Below, in pieces: positions 1 to 6,894 of a DNA stretch of 16,255 nucleotides. Made by a program: the position numbers and the translations under genes. Below the pieces are notes generated by a model. That model was not told where the DNA came from. It saw only the letters and a program-made list of their open reading frames with translations, and did not search any database. Source of the stretch: Gp7-AA10 sp041483175 (GTDB lineage: Bacteria > Acidobacteriota > Thermoanaerobaculia > Gp7-AA8); the NCBI GenBank assembly GCA_041483175.1, contig JBGPFD010000061.1, positions 1 through 16,255 on the forward strand, given 5' to 3'. Position 1 is the stretch's first letter; the number at the start of each line of letters is the position of its first letter.

Positions 1-490
1 CGAGCTGGGCATTGCCGCGGAGGTCGTCGCGGCGGGGCTGGCAAAGTTTCTCGGTGTCGATCGCCGCTTCCAGATCCTCGGCGATTACGCCGGCGCGTTG
101 ATCGTCGACGACTACGCACACCATCCGACCGAAATCCGGGCCACACTCGACGCGGCGCGGCGCGGCTATCCGAACCGGCGCATCGTGGCCCTCTTCCAGC
201 CGCATCTCTACTCGCGGACGCGTGACTTCGCGCGTGAGTTCGGCCAATCGCTGCGCGTGGCCGACGTGGCTATCGTCGCGCCGATCTACGCCGCCAGGGA
301 GCGCCCGATCGAGGGCATCACCTCGCGGCTGATCGCCGACGCCGCCGCGGGCATCGAGTTCCTGGAGCGCAGCAACGACGAGATCGTGGAAGAGCTGCGC
401 CAGCGGCTTCGTCCCAACGATCTCTTCATCACTCTCGGCGCGGGCGATGTCCACGAAATCAGCGAAGCGCTGGTGGGGGAGGACGGATGA
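1..490 (+). CDS. murC: UDP-N-acetylmuramate--L-alanine ligase MurC (3' part)
   Basis: This is the C-terminal 162 codons of MurC, the cytoplasmic ATP-dependent ligase that adds L-alanine to UDP-MurNAc, the first peptide step of peptidoglycan synthesis. The reading frame is open from base 2, so the gene begins upstream of the window. Visible family motifs are DDYAHHPTEI (the Mur ligase C-terminal domain, where the HHPTE block is typical of MurC) and LFQPHLYSRTRD; the protein ends near ITLGAGDVHEI, as MurC proteins usually do. A TTG at 98 is only an internal codon and not a start. The TGA stop overlaps the ftsQ ATG in an ATGA tetranucleotide, so translation is probably coupled. No murB or ddl lies between murC and ftsQ. 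I am confident of the identity; the N-terminal and central ATP-binding domains cannot be assessed here. Confidence 0.95.
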   Translation, partial: ELGIAAEVVAAGLAKFLGVDRRFQILGDYAGALIVDDYAHHPTEIRATLDAARRGYPNRRIVALFQPHLYSRTRDFAREFGQSLRVADVAIVAPIYAARERPIEGITSRLIADAAAGIEFLERSNDEIVEELRQRLRPNDLFITLGAGDVHEISEALVGEDG

Positions 491-1335
491 GCGTGCAGAT
501 CGAGACCACCGAGCGGTTCCTGCGCCCGATCGACGTCGATCGCGTCCGCCGCAACTACCGGCGCATGCAGATGCAGCGCCTCATGGCCGTGGCGCTGAAC
601 GCGGTGGTCATCGTGGCGGTGATGGCCACTGCGATCGCGCTCTACCGTCGCGCGCAGTCTGATGCCCGTTTTGCCGTGCGCCACGTGGAGATCACCGGAG
701 CGCTGCACACCACGCGCGCCGATCTGGAACGGGTCGCGCGGCCGTACATCGGGATGAACCTCTTCACCCTGGACATCGCGCGGATCCATCGCGACATCGC
801 CTCGCTGGCGTGGGTGAGCCGGATCGAGATCGAGAAGAGCCTGCCGGATACGCTGCGCATCCGCGTCGTGGAGCGTACACCGGCGGCACTCACGGAAGAC
901 GGCGGCCGCATGGCCTACGTCGACGAGAACGGAACCGCATTCGCCGCGCTGTCGCCGTCGATCGGGGACGCCGATCTCCCTCTGATCACCGGGGCGCGCG
1001 GCGCCGAGCTGGCCGGCTGCGTGGCGCTGCTGCGAAAGCTCCGTGCCGCCGATCCCGATCTGTACGCCCGAATTTCCGAGATGCGCCCGCTTCCGCCGCA
1101 CGGCGTTGTGTTTTTCGATCGTCAGCTCCAGGCGCCGGTGTACGCGAACGAGGAAGGCCTCTCGGCGAAGTGGCGCGATTTACACGCCGTCGCCAGGGCG
1201 GAGCATTTTTCGGGCGGCGAGATCGCCTACGCCGATCTGCGCTTCAGAGGGCGCGTGGTGATTAAGCCGCTGCGTGCCATGCCGGCGGCCGCATTCGCGC
1301 CGCGCACTGTCGTTCCATTGGAGATCACGAATTGA
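487..1335 (+). CDS. ftsQ: Cell division protein FtsQ (POTRA domain)
   Basis: This 282-residue bitopic membrane protein of the divisome would link cytoplasmic FtsA/FtsZ to FtsB/FtsL and septal synthesis in the periplasm. It has a basic cytoplasmic N-terminus, one membrane segment at about residues 32-52, a POTRA domain from about residue 62 (FAVRHVEITGA) to 130 (RIRVVERTPAA), then the beta-rich FtsQ/DivIB domain. A strong Shine-Dalgarno, GGGGAGGA at 476-483, lies just ahead of the ATG, and the start overlaps the murC stop, which fixes the start. Length is normal for the family. Position between murC and ftsA is the standard dcw order, which supports the call because the C-terminal half is poorly conserved in sequence. 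Confidence 0.9.
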   Translation: MSVQIETTERFLRPIDVDRVRRNYRRMQMQRLMAVALNAVVIVAVMATAIALYRRAQSDARFAVRHVEITGALHTTRADLERVARPYIGMNLFTLDIARIHRDIASLAWVSRIEIEKSLPDTLRIRVVERTPAALTEDGGRMAYVDENGTAFAALSPSIGDADLPLITGARGAELAGCVALLRKLRAADPDLYARISEMRPLPPHGVVFFDRQLQAPVYANEEGLSAKWRDLHAVARAEHFSGGEIAYADLRFRGRVVIKPLRAMPAAAFAPRTVVPLEITN

Positions 1336-1342
1336 ACAGGAG

Positions 1343-1433
1343 GTTGTCACCCCGAGCGTCAGCGAGGGGCCTGGTGGCCCGGGTGGCGCGCCGCCGCCCG
1401 TCCAGGCGCCTCGCTGACGCTCGGCGTGACAAC
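1343..1433. repeat. 32-nt inverted repeat between ftsQ and ftsA
   Basis: The arms 1343-1374 and 1402-1433 are inverted copies matching at 30 of 32 positions, separated by 27 GC-rich bases. Each arm can also fold on its own: CCCC-GA-loop-GA-GGGG on the left and CGCC-loop-GGCG on the right. The two mismatches between arms (C1351/G1368 against G1408/C1425) fall on one base pair of that small stem and compensate each other. It begins 7 nt after the ftsQ stop. It has no T tract, so it is not an ordinary intrinsic terminator. It may be a REP-like or MITE-like element, or an RNA processing site inside the operon. Confidence 0.85.
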
Positions 1434-1447
1434 CAAGGGAGATAGCA

Positions 1448-2677
1448 ATGCCCAAGACCGAAGAGAAATATATCGTCGCGCTGGACATCGGAACATCGAA
1501 AGTCTGCGTGCTGGTTGGCGAGGTGAACGATCGCGGGCAGCTCGAGATCATCGGCAAGGGCACGGCGCCGATGAAGGGGACCCGCCGCGGCAACATCATC
1601 AACCTCGATCAGGCCATCGACGCGGTGAAGAAAGCGGTCGATGAAGCCGAAGTGATGGCGGGCCTGCAGATCGAATCGGTGTACGTCGGCGTGGCCGGCG
1701 ATCACATCCGTTCCGTCAACTCGCGCGGCGTGGTCTCCGTAGTCGGCAAGCATCGGGAGATTTCCCGCGAAGATATCGAGCGGGTGATCGAGGCTTCGAA
1801 ATCGATCAACATTCCGGCCGAGCTGGAGCTGCTGCACGTGATCCCGCGCGAGTTCGTCGTCGACGGACAGGACGGCATCCACGATCCTCTGGGCATGACC
1901 GCCTCGCGCCTGGAGGCCAACGTGCACATCGTCACCGGCGCGCGGACGCACGATCAGAACGTGCTCACGGCGGTGAACAAGGCGGGAATCGCAGTCCAGG
2001 AGCTGGTGCTCGAGCAACTCGCGGCGGCGGAAGCGGTCCTCACCCAGGACGAGCGCGAGATGGGCGTGTTACTGATGGACATCGGCGCGGGAACGACGGA
2101 TTACGCAGTCTTCCTCGAAGGGAACGTCATTCACACCAACGTGCTGCCGGTCGGCGCGGGACATTTCACCAGCGACATCTCGGTGGTCCTGCGCACGCCG
2201 ATGGAAGACGCGGAGCGGATCAAGAAGCGCTACGGGTGCGCGCTGGCCGCGCTGGTCACCGACGACGATCCGATCGAGGTGCCGACCGTCGGCGGACGCG
2301 CGCCGAAGATTCTGTCGAAGCACGAGCTGACCAACATTCTCGAGCCGCGGGCGGCGGAGATCGCCAAGCTGGTTTACAGCGACCTCGAGAAAATCGGCCT
2401 GGAGAAGGAGATCCGCTCCGGCGTGGTGCTCGTCGGCGGCGGCGCGGAGATGGACGGGATGGTGGAAATGGTCGAGCAGGTGTTCGACCAGCAGGCGCGC
2501 AAAGGCCTGCCGCGCGGCCTGGGAGGACTCTCCGACACGGTCAACGGCCCGGAGTGGGCGGCGGCCTCGGGGCTGCTGCTGTGGGGCTTCCGCGACCGCA
2601 CGCGCGTACGGAAGCGGTCGCGCACCGGACTGGCGCGCGTTGCGGAATCGGTGCGTTCGTGGTTCACGGCGAACTGA
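1448..2677 (+). CDS. ftsA: Cell division protein FtsA
   Basis: FtsA is an actin-like ATPase that tethers FtsZ filaments to the inner membrane and recruits later divisome proteins. The 409-residue product shows the actin-fold phosphate motifs ALDIGTSKV (about residues 11-19) and LLMDIGAGTTDYAVF (about 208-222), the FtsA-specific 1C region between them (about 80-160), and the adenosine-site segment VVLVGGGAEMDGM. The C-terminus ARVAESVRSWFTAN can form a short amphipathic helix, the usual membrane-targeting sequence. The ATG is preceded by AGGGAGA at 1436-1442 at good spacing. It follows ftsQ after a 112-nt gap filled by an inverted repeat and precedes ftsZ by another 112-nt gap, so the three are probably one transcription unit with some internal processing or promoters. 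Confidence 0.97.
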   Translation: MPKTEEKYIVALDIGTSKVCVLVGEVNDRGQLEIIGKGTAPMKGTRRGNIINLDQAIDAVKKAVDEAEVMAGLQIESVYVGVAGDHIRSVNSRGVVSVVGKHREISREDIERVIEASKSINIPAELELLHVIPREFVVDGQDGIHDPLGMTASRLEANVHIVTGARTHDQNVLTAVNKAGIAVQELVLEQLAAAEAVLTQDEREMGVLLMDIGAGTTDYAVFLEGNVIHTNVLPVGAGHFTSDISVVLRTPMEDAERIKKRYGCALAALVTDDDPIEVPTVGGRAPKILSKHELTNILEPRAAEIAKLVYSDLEKIGLEKEIRSGVVLVGGGAEMDGMVEMVEQVFDQQARKGLPRGLGGLSDTVNGPEWAAASGLLLWGFRDRTRVRKRSRTGLARVAESVRSWFTAN

Positions 2678-2686
2678 CGACGAAGT

Positions 2687-2759
2687 CGTCATCCTGAGGA
2701 GCGAAGCGACGAAGGATCTCAGAATGCGAACGGATGAACATGGAAATTCCAGGATGACG
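2687..2759. repeat. Repeat element with GCGAAGC hairpin between ftsA and ftsZ
   Basis: The outer arms CGTCATCCTG (2687-2696) and CAGGATGACG (2750-2759) are perfect inverted copies. Inside the left part, ATCCT (2691-2695) pairs with AGGAT (2713-2717), framing GA...GA and a central GCGAAGC (2701-2707), a heptamer known to form an unusually stable DNA mini-hairpin. The stem-GA-loop-GA-stem plan matches the arms of the ftsQ-ftsA repeat. From memory, GTCATCCTGAG-containing motifs of this kind are common intergenic repeats in several soil phyla; I could not check this. It starts 10 nt after the ftsA stop. Confidence 0.7.
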
Positions 2760-2768
2760 GAAATGCAC

Positions 2769-2777
2769 TATTATATT
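2769..2777 (+). promoter_or_regulatory. Possible -10 region upstream of ftsZ
   Basis: TATTATATT is an AT-only patch in GC-rich DNA, 12 nt before the ftsZ ATG. It overlaps two -10-like hexamers, but no convincing -35 is visible at 16-18 nt. A start site here would give a very short leader next to the GGGAGA ribosome-binding site at 2778-2783. A private ftsZ promoter would be normal biology, but this one is a weak call. Confidence 0.25.
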
Positions 2778-2789
2778 GGGAGACGGTAA

Positions 2790-4058
2790 ATGATTACGTT
2801 TGACGAAACGCCCGAAGCCGGAAAGCTCAAGATCTCGCTCGACGAAGAGCAGCTCACGGCGAATATCAAGGTGATCGGCGTGGGCGGGGGTGGCGGGAAT
2901 GCCGTCAACCGCATGATCCAGGCGGGGATCAAGGGCGTGGAGTTCCTGGTCACCAACACCGACGTGCAGGCGATGCGCTCGTCGATGGCCTCGCACAAGA
3001 TTCAGATCGGCGCGAAGCTCACCAAAGGCCTGGGCGCGGGCGCGAATCCGGAGATCGGGAAGCAGGCGGCGCTCGAAGACACCGATCGCATTCTCGAGGC
3101 GCTCAGCGGCGCCGACATGATCTTCATTACCACCGGGATGGGCGGGGGGACGGGGACCGGCGCGGCGCCGATCATCGCCTCGCTGGCCGCGGAGCTCGGC
3201 GCGCTGACGGTCGCCGTGGTCACCAAGCCATTCGCCTTCGAAGGAAAGCGACGACGCGTGCAGGCGGAGCAGGGCATCCGCGCGCTGCGCGACACCGTCG
3301 ACACGCTGATCACCATTCCGAACGAGCGGCTGCTCAATTTCGTGGAGCGCGCCACGTCGCTGGGCGAGGCCTTCAAGATCGCCGACGACGTGCTGCGCCA
3401 GGCGGTGCAGGGCATTTCCGATCTGATCACCGTGCCGGGCGAGATCAACCTCGATTTCGCCGACGTGAAGACGATCATGCACGGCATGGGAATGGCGCTG
3501 ATGGGCACCGGCGTGTCGTCCGGCGAGCACCGCGCGGTCGAGGCCGCACAGCGCGCGATCTCCTCGCCCCTGCTCGAAGAGGCATCCATCGACGGAGCGA
3601 AAGGCGTGCTGATCAACATCACCGGCGGCAGCGACATGACGTTGTTCGAGGTGCACGAGGCGGCGTCGATCATCCAGGCGGCTGCCGATGAGGAAGCCAA
3701 CATCATCTTCGGCACGGTCATCGACCCGAAGATGAAGGACGAGGTCAAAGTCACGGTGATTGCCACGGGATTCGATGCGGCGACCAAGGGACTGCTCAAC
3801 CAGCGGGGCGAGCAGCTCTCGGCCGCGCGGACCGCGGCCACGCCGGCGACCGCGCGCACGCTGGCGCGGTCGCACGAAGTGCCCAATCCGACCGAGCCTC
3901 CGGCACAGATCGGCGCGGAAGGAGAGATTTACGACCCACCCTTTTTTCGCAAGGGACTTTCGCGGCCCGACGGCAGTGGAGGCTTCGGGCCGATGGCGTC
4001 GAGCGATTTCGGCAATGATCTCGATATTCCGACAGTGATCCGGAACTTGAGCGATTAA
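2790..4058 (+). CDS. ftsZ: Cell division protein FtsZ
   Basis: FtsZ is the tubulin-like GTPase that polymerises at mid-cell into the Z ring and organises septal wall synthesis. The 422-residue protein carries the N-terminal nucleotide-binding glycine run VGGGGGNAVN (about 31-40), the tubulin signature GGGTGTG (118-124), and the T7 synergy loop NLDFADV (220-226), whose Asp222 and Asp225 would complete the catalytic site of the next subunit. The GTPase and C-terminal domains end near residue 330; a variable linker follows, and the last 13 residues, with core DIPTVIRNLSD, match the conserved tail that binds FtsA and other partners. The ATG has GGGAGA at 2778-2783. It is the last gene of the dcw run here; a hairpin-rich gap follows. 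Confidence 0.98.
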   Translation: MITFDETPEAGKLKISLDEEQLTANIKVIGVGGGGGNAVNRMIQAGIKGVEFLVTNTDVQAMRSSMASHKIQIGAKLTKGLGAGANPEIGKQAALEDTDRILEALSGADMIFITTGMGGGTGTGAAPIIASLAAELGALTVAVVTKPFAFEGKRRRVQAEQGIRALRDTVDTLITIPNERLLNFVERATSLGEAFKIADDVLRQAVQGISDLITVPGEINLDFADVKTIMHGMGMALMGTGVSSGEHRAVEAAQRAISSPLLEEASIDGAKGVLINITGGSDMTLFEVHEAASIIQAAADEEANIIFGTVIDPKMKDEVKVTVIATGFDAATKGLLNQRGEQLSAARTAATPATARTLARSHEVPNPTEPPAQIGAEGEIYDPPFFRKGLSRPDGSGGFGPMASSDFGNDLDIPTVIRNLSD

Positions 4059-4115
4059 ATGGATGAAAGCTCGCAGCGCTTAGCTCTGAGGGTGGTGGGC
4101 CTGAGAGTCAGAGCC

Positions 4116-4209
4116 AGGGAACCTCTGCACAAGTGTAGGGGCCGGCGTCCTCGCCGGCCCGGCGGGCGGGGACGCCCGCCGCTACACGAACCTTATTCAG
4201 AGGTTCCCT
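4116..4209. repeat. MITE-like element: 18-nt inverted ends around two hairpins
   Basis: The ends 4116-4133 and 4192-4209 are inverted copies at 16 of 18 positions, with AGGGAACCTCTG identical. Inside, GTGTAG (4133-4138) and CTACAC (4182-4187) form a second inverted pair that encloses two adjacent hairpins: GGCCGGCG/CGCCGGCC and GGCGGGCG/CGCCCGCC. The two hairpins are near reverse complements of each other. No coding capacity and no obvious target-site duplication were seen. It could be a non-autonomous mobile element or a REP-type double hairpin; both readings fit. Confidence 0.75.
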
Positions 4210-4286
4210 AGGAGCTGAGAGCGAACAAGCGCGCCCCTCCTGCGCGCTACGAGGGTGGCGGGGAGAAGGGACCCGGCACCAACCGC

Positions 4287-4317
4287 TCGGGGGCACGGTC
4301 TTCCGCCGTGCCCCCGA
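4287..4317. terminator. Strong hairpin, possible bidirectional terminator for ftsZ/guaA
   Basis: A perfect 12-bp stem pairs TCGGGGGCACGG (4287-4298) with its complement (4306-4317) around a 7-nt loop. It lies between two converging genes, which suits a transcription terminator, but neither side has a run of T longer than two or three. It may instead be another hairpin repeat: the related GGCACGG...CCGTGCC stem occurs again at 11129-11147. Confidence 0.5.
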
Positions 4318-4324
4318 TACTCTT

Positions 4325-4391
4325 AGGCGTTAGGTGTCAGGCGTTAGCAGTTTTGCCGGAACCTAAGTCTAACGCCTGACACCCAACGCCT
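4325..4391. repeat. Inverted pair of tandem heptads downstream of guaA
   Basis: The left arm (4327-4347) is three heptads, GCGTTAG, GTGTCAG, GCGTTAG. The right arm (4369-4389) is CTAACGC, CTGACAC, CCAACGC, the reverse complement with one mismatch. Arms including flanks are 23 nt (4325-4347 and 4369-4391) with a 21-nt loop. It starts 4 nt beyond the guaA stop. The same architecture with other heptads occurs at 9643-9725 and 12256-12315. Confidence 0.85.
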
Positions 4392-4395
4392 CGGC

Positions 4396-5931
4396 TCACT
4401 CCCACTCGATCGTGCTTGGCGGCTTCGACGAAATGTCGTACACGACGCGATTGATCCCGCGCACCTCGTTCACCACGCGGCGGGCGATGGCGTCGAGCAC
4501 GTCGTACGGCATGCGATGCCAGTCGGCGGTCATGAAGTCGGTGGTGGTCACGGCGCGGACGGCGATGACGTTCTCGTACGTGCGCTCGTCGCCCATGACG
4601 CCGACGCTGCGCACCGGAAGCAGAACCGCGAAGGCCTGCGAGATTTCGCGGTAGAGACCCGCGCGGCGAATCTCGTCGATGACGATCTCGTCGGCGTTCT
4701 GCAGGATCTCCACCCGTTGCGCGTTCACCTCGCCGAGGATGCGCACGGCGAGACCGGGGCCGGGGAAGGGATGGCGCCAGACGAATTCTTCCTCCAGGCC
4801 GAGCTCCATGCCGAGCTGGCGAACTTCGTCCTTGAATAGCTCGCGCACCGGCTCGATCAGCTTCAGCCCCATCTTTTCCGGCAGCCCGCCGACATTGTGA
4901 TGGGTCTTGATCACCGACGACGGCCCCTTGATCGAAACCGACTCGATCACGTCGGGGTAGAGCGTCCCCTGCACCAGAAACTCCGCGTCGCGGATTTTCT
5001 TCGCTTCTTCCTCGAAGACCGCGATGAACTCGTTCCCGATTCGCTTGCGCTTCACTTCGGGATCCTCGATTCCAGCGAGGCGCTGGTAAAACCGCTGGCG
5101 CGCATCGACGGCGATGAAATGCAATCCGAGCCTGTCGCTCAGACGGGAGGCCACCTGCACCGACTCGTTCTTCCGCAGCACGCCGTTGTCGACGAAGATC
5201 GCCGTGAGCTGATCGCCGATGGCCTCGGCCACGAGCAGCGCGGCGACGGTGGAGTCGACGCCACCGCTGACCGCGGCGATGGCCCTTTTCCTTCCGACCG
5301 TAACGCGGATTTCTTCGACTCTCTGTCTGCGGTAATCGCCGAGGTCCCACGCCGCCTTGCATCCGGCGATGTGAAAGAGGAAATTGCGCAGGATCTCCGT
5401 CCCCGCTTCCGAGTGCGTCACCTCCGGATGAAACAGGATCCCGAAGCATTGCCGCTCGAGATTTTCAAACGCGGCGATGGGTGCGCTGTCGGTGCGCGCC
5501 GTGGTGTGGAAGCCCGGCGGCGCCGCGAGGATGCGGTCCCCGTGGCTGGCCCACACGCGCTGCCGCGGAGGGGTATTGGTGAAGAGGCACGATTCACCGA
5601 TGAGCTCGATGTCCGCGCGTCCATATTCGCGCTCCGGGGCCGCTTCGACCTTGCCGCGCAGGAGGTGCGCCGTCAATTGCATCCCATAGCAGATCGCCAG
5701 AATCGGAATGCCGAGCTCGAACACTTCGCGCGAACAGTAGGGCGCCGACTCAGCGTAGACCGACTGCGGGCCGCCGGAGAGAATGATCGCTCTCGGGGCT
5801 AGCTCGCGGATCTGCTCGACCGGGAAATCGAATGGGTGGACAACCGAGTAAACCCGCTGCTCGCGCACGCGGCGCGCGATGAGCTGCGTGTATTGCGAGC
5901 CGAAGTCGAGGACGAGAACTGTTTCGTTCAA
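4396..5931 (-). CDS. guaA: GMP synthase (glutamine-hydrolysing) GuaA
   Basis: GuaA converts XMP to GMP using glutamine nitrogen and ATP, the last step of guanine nucleotide synthesis, in the cytoplasm. The 511-residue product is full length and has both modules: an N-terminal class I glutamine amidotransferase with Cys81 in AICYGMQL and His168/Glu170 in LFHPEVT, then the ATP-pyrophosphatase domain with the PP-loop SGGVDST at 222-228, and the dimerisation domain ending in the family-typical TIEWE. The best start is TTG at 5931, because the nearby ATG at 5936 is out of frame and hits a stop two codons later. It begins 4 nt after the DUF2461 stop on the same strand, so it is probably translationally coupled in an HU-DUF2461-guaA operon. 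No guaB is visible. Confidence 0.97.
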   Translation of the reverse strand: MNETVLVLDFGSQYTQLIARRVREQRVYSVVHPFDFPVEQIRELAPRAIILSGGPQSVYAESAPYCSREVFELGIPILAICYGMQLTAHLLRGKVEAAPEREYGRADIELIGESCLFTNTPPRQRVWASHGDRILAAPPGFHTTARTDSAPIAAFENLERQCFGILFHPEVTHSEAGTEILRNFLFHIAGCKAAWDLGDYRRQRVEEIRVTVGRKRAIAAVSGGVDSTVAALLVAEAIGDQLTAIFVDNGVLRKNESVQVASRLSDRLGLHFIAVDARQRFYQRLAGIEDPEVKRKRIGNEFIAVFEEEAKKIRDAEFLVQGTLYPDVIESVSIKGPSSVIKTHHNVGGLPEKMGLKLIEPVRELFKDEVRQLGMELGLEEEFVWRHPFPGPGLAVRILGEVNAQRVEILQNADEIVIDEIRRAGLYREISQAFAVLLPVRSVGVMGDERTYENVIAVRAVTTTDFMTADWHRMPYDVLDAIARRVVNEVRGINRVVYDISSKPPSTIEWE

Positions 5932-5935
5932 GCCA

Positions 5936-6604
5936 TCACCACGGCAGCGCGAGAGATTGCGCGACGAATTTCACCAGCAGATTCATCTTCCTGCAGGCGG
6001 CGCCGAATGCGGAGAGGAAGTTCTCGCTGCAGAGAGCGCGTTCGTCGAGCGGCACGGAGGCGACGAAGTCGGTGCGCTTCAGATCATCGATGAACGGATG
6101 ATCGGCCGCGAATCCTCGGGGCGGCCGCTTGAGCGATCCTCCCTCGACCGGCAGCTTCGATCGCTTGATCGCCTTCCACGCGGGCGAGCCGGCGGCGATC
6201 GCCTCACGCACCTTCGCCAGTGAGACCGGATCGGGGTGCCAGATGCCGCCGGCAGCGAACGATTCGCCTGGGGCGATGTGCAGATAGAAGCCGGGCACGC
6301 TCGCGGCGGCCTTCGCCTTTTCATGAAAAAAATGGATTCCGACGTGCGTCTTGTACGGCGACTTGTCGCCCGAGAAACGCGTGTCGCGATAGATGCGGAA
6401 CATCGAGCCGCCGGACGGACGCGGGTCGGCGACCAGCCGCGGCGCGATCTTCGCCAGCCGCGGGCCGAAATCGCTGATGAATCGAAGGGACGGATCGCGA
6501 ACGTCGCGCTCGTACCGCTGCTTGTTGGCCGCAAACCATTCGCGATCGTTGTTCTCACGCAATTCGCGGAGAAAAGCGAGGGTTCGGGGCGTGAAATAAC
6601 GCAT
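5936..6604 (-). CDS. DUF2461 family protein (TIGR02453-like), unknown function
   Basis: This 222-residue soluble protein resembles the DUF2461 family, whose members lack an established function. Recognisable family blocks are FLRELRENNDREWFAANK (about residues 11-28), FRIYRDTRFSGDKSPYKTH (about 69-87), the PGFYLHIAPGES segment (about 104-115) and GGIW shortly after. The many conserved Arg, Lys and aromatic residues suggest binding of a negatively charged ligand, but that is speculation. No signal peptide or membrane segment is visible. Its ATG overlaps the HU stop codon by one base (TGATG on the minus strand), with no Shine-Dalgarno, so translation is probably coupled to HU. The guaA start follows 4 nt later. 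The family assignment is firm; the role is unknown. Confidence 0.88.
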   Translation of the reverse strand: MRYFTPRTLAFLRELRENNDREWFAANKQRYERDVRDPSLRFISDFGPRLAKIAPRLVADPRPSGGSMFRIYRDTRFSGDKSPYKTHVGIHFFHEKAKAAASVPGFYLHIAPGESFAAGGIWHPDPVSLAKVREAIAAGSPAWKAIKRSKLPVEGGSLKRPPRGFAADHPFIDDLKRTDFVASVPLDERALCSENFLSAFGAACRKMNLLVKFVAQSLALPW

Positions 6605-6873
6605 CAGAGGAGGTTGCGCAGCTCCTTGCCGGGTTTGAAGCGAATGGTGTTGCCGGGCGGAATCTTCACTTCGACGCCGGTCTTCGGATTGCGGCCGATC
6701 CCCTTCTTGCGCTGCTTGACCTGGAACACCCCGAAACCGCGGAGCTCGATCCGCTGTCCCCGCGCGAGCGCGCTGCGAAGGCCCTCGATGACGGTGTCAA
6801 CCGCCTGGGCCGCCTTGACGCGCGAAATATCGGACATCTCGGCAACTTTGTTGACGATGTCTGCTTTAATCAT
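6604..6873 (-). CDS. HU/IHF-family DNA-binding protein
   Basis: This 89-residue histone-like protein would bind and bend DNA as a dimer and help compact the nucleoid. It has the N-terminal helical dimerisation part (about residues 1-40), the beta arm with the signature GRNPKTG at 60-66 followed by EVKIPPGNTIRFKPGK, and the usual length of about 90. The arm spacing and sequence allow either HU or IHF; single-gene bacteria of this kind usually carry HU, so I leave the symbol blank. It starts at ATG 6873 with no Shine-Dalgarno. A TATAAT hexamer (minus strand, 6887-6882) lies 8 nt upstream, so the mRNA may be leaderless or nearly so. It heads the operon with DUF2461 and guaA. Confidence 0.95.
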   Translation of the reverse strand: MIKADIVNKVAEMSDISRVKAAQAVDTVIEGLRSALARGQRIELRGFGVFQVKQRKKGIGRNPKTGVEVKIPPGNTIRFKPGKELRNLL

Positions 6874-6881
6874 GCTCGCGG

Positions 6882-6887
6882 ATTATA
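6882..6887 (-). promoter_or_regulatory. Probable -10 box (TATAAT) for the HU operon
   Basis: A perfect TATAAT on the minus strand ends 8 nt before the HU ATG. With start sites usually about 7 nt past the -10 box, transcription would begin almost at the start codon, implying a leaderless message. No good -35 was found at 16-18 nt. The hexamer overlaps TATAAC on the plus strand, which ends only 5 nt before the divergent S4-protein gene, too close to serve that gene as a normal promoter. Confidence 0.4.
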
Positions 6888-6894
6888 ACCTCTC

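Larger units (their letters stand above)
4059..4395. other. 337-nt gene-free region between convergent ftsZ and guaA
   Basis: No plausible gene is visible. From left to right it holds a stretch without clear structure (4059-4115), an inverted-repeat element with two nested hairpins (4116-4209), GC-rich sequence containing a short GCGCGC...GCGCGC repeat near 4230-4250, a strong 12-bp hairpin (4287-4317), and an inverted pair of tandem heptads (4325-4391) ending just beyond the guaA stop. Since ftsZ and guaA converge, this region must end both transcripts, probably through these hairpins, although none has a long T tract. Confidence 0.8.

Noticed and set aside
286..1101. A minus-strand open frame across murC/ftsQ
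   Set aside because: Spans two real plus-strand genes and shows no protein-like features.
2664..3875. A 403-codon minus-strand open frame opposite ftsZ
   Set aside because: Fully antisense to ftsZ, Arg/His-rich and without motifs; long antisense frames are common at this GC content.
4108..4296. A 62-codon minus-strand frame in the ftsZ-guaA gap
   Set aside because: Lies inside hairpin repeats; the product is low-complexity and repeat-derived, with no good ribosome-binding site.
4327..4389. Direct and inverted repeats that might be a CRISPR array
   Set aside because: Units are 7 nt and tandem without spacers, and no cas gene is present.
4897..5802. A 301-codon plus-strand open frame opposite guaA
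   Set aside because: Antisense to a clear GMP synthetase; no recognisable domain.
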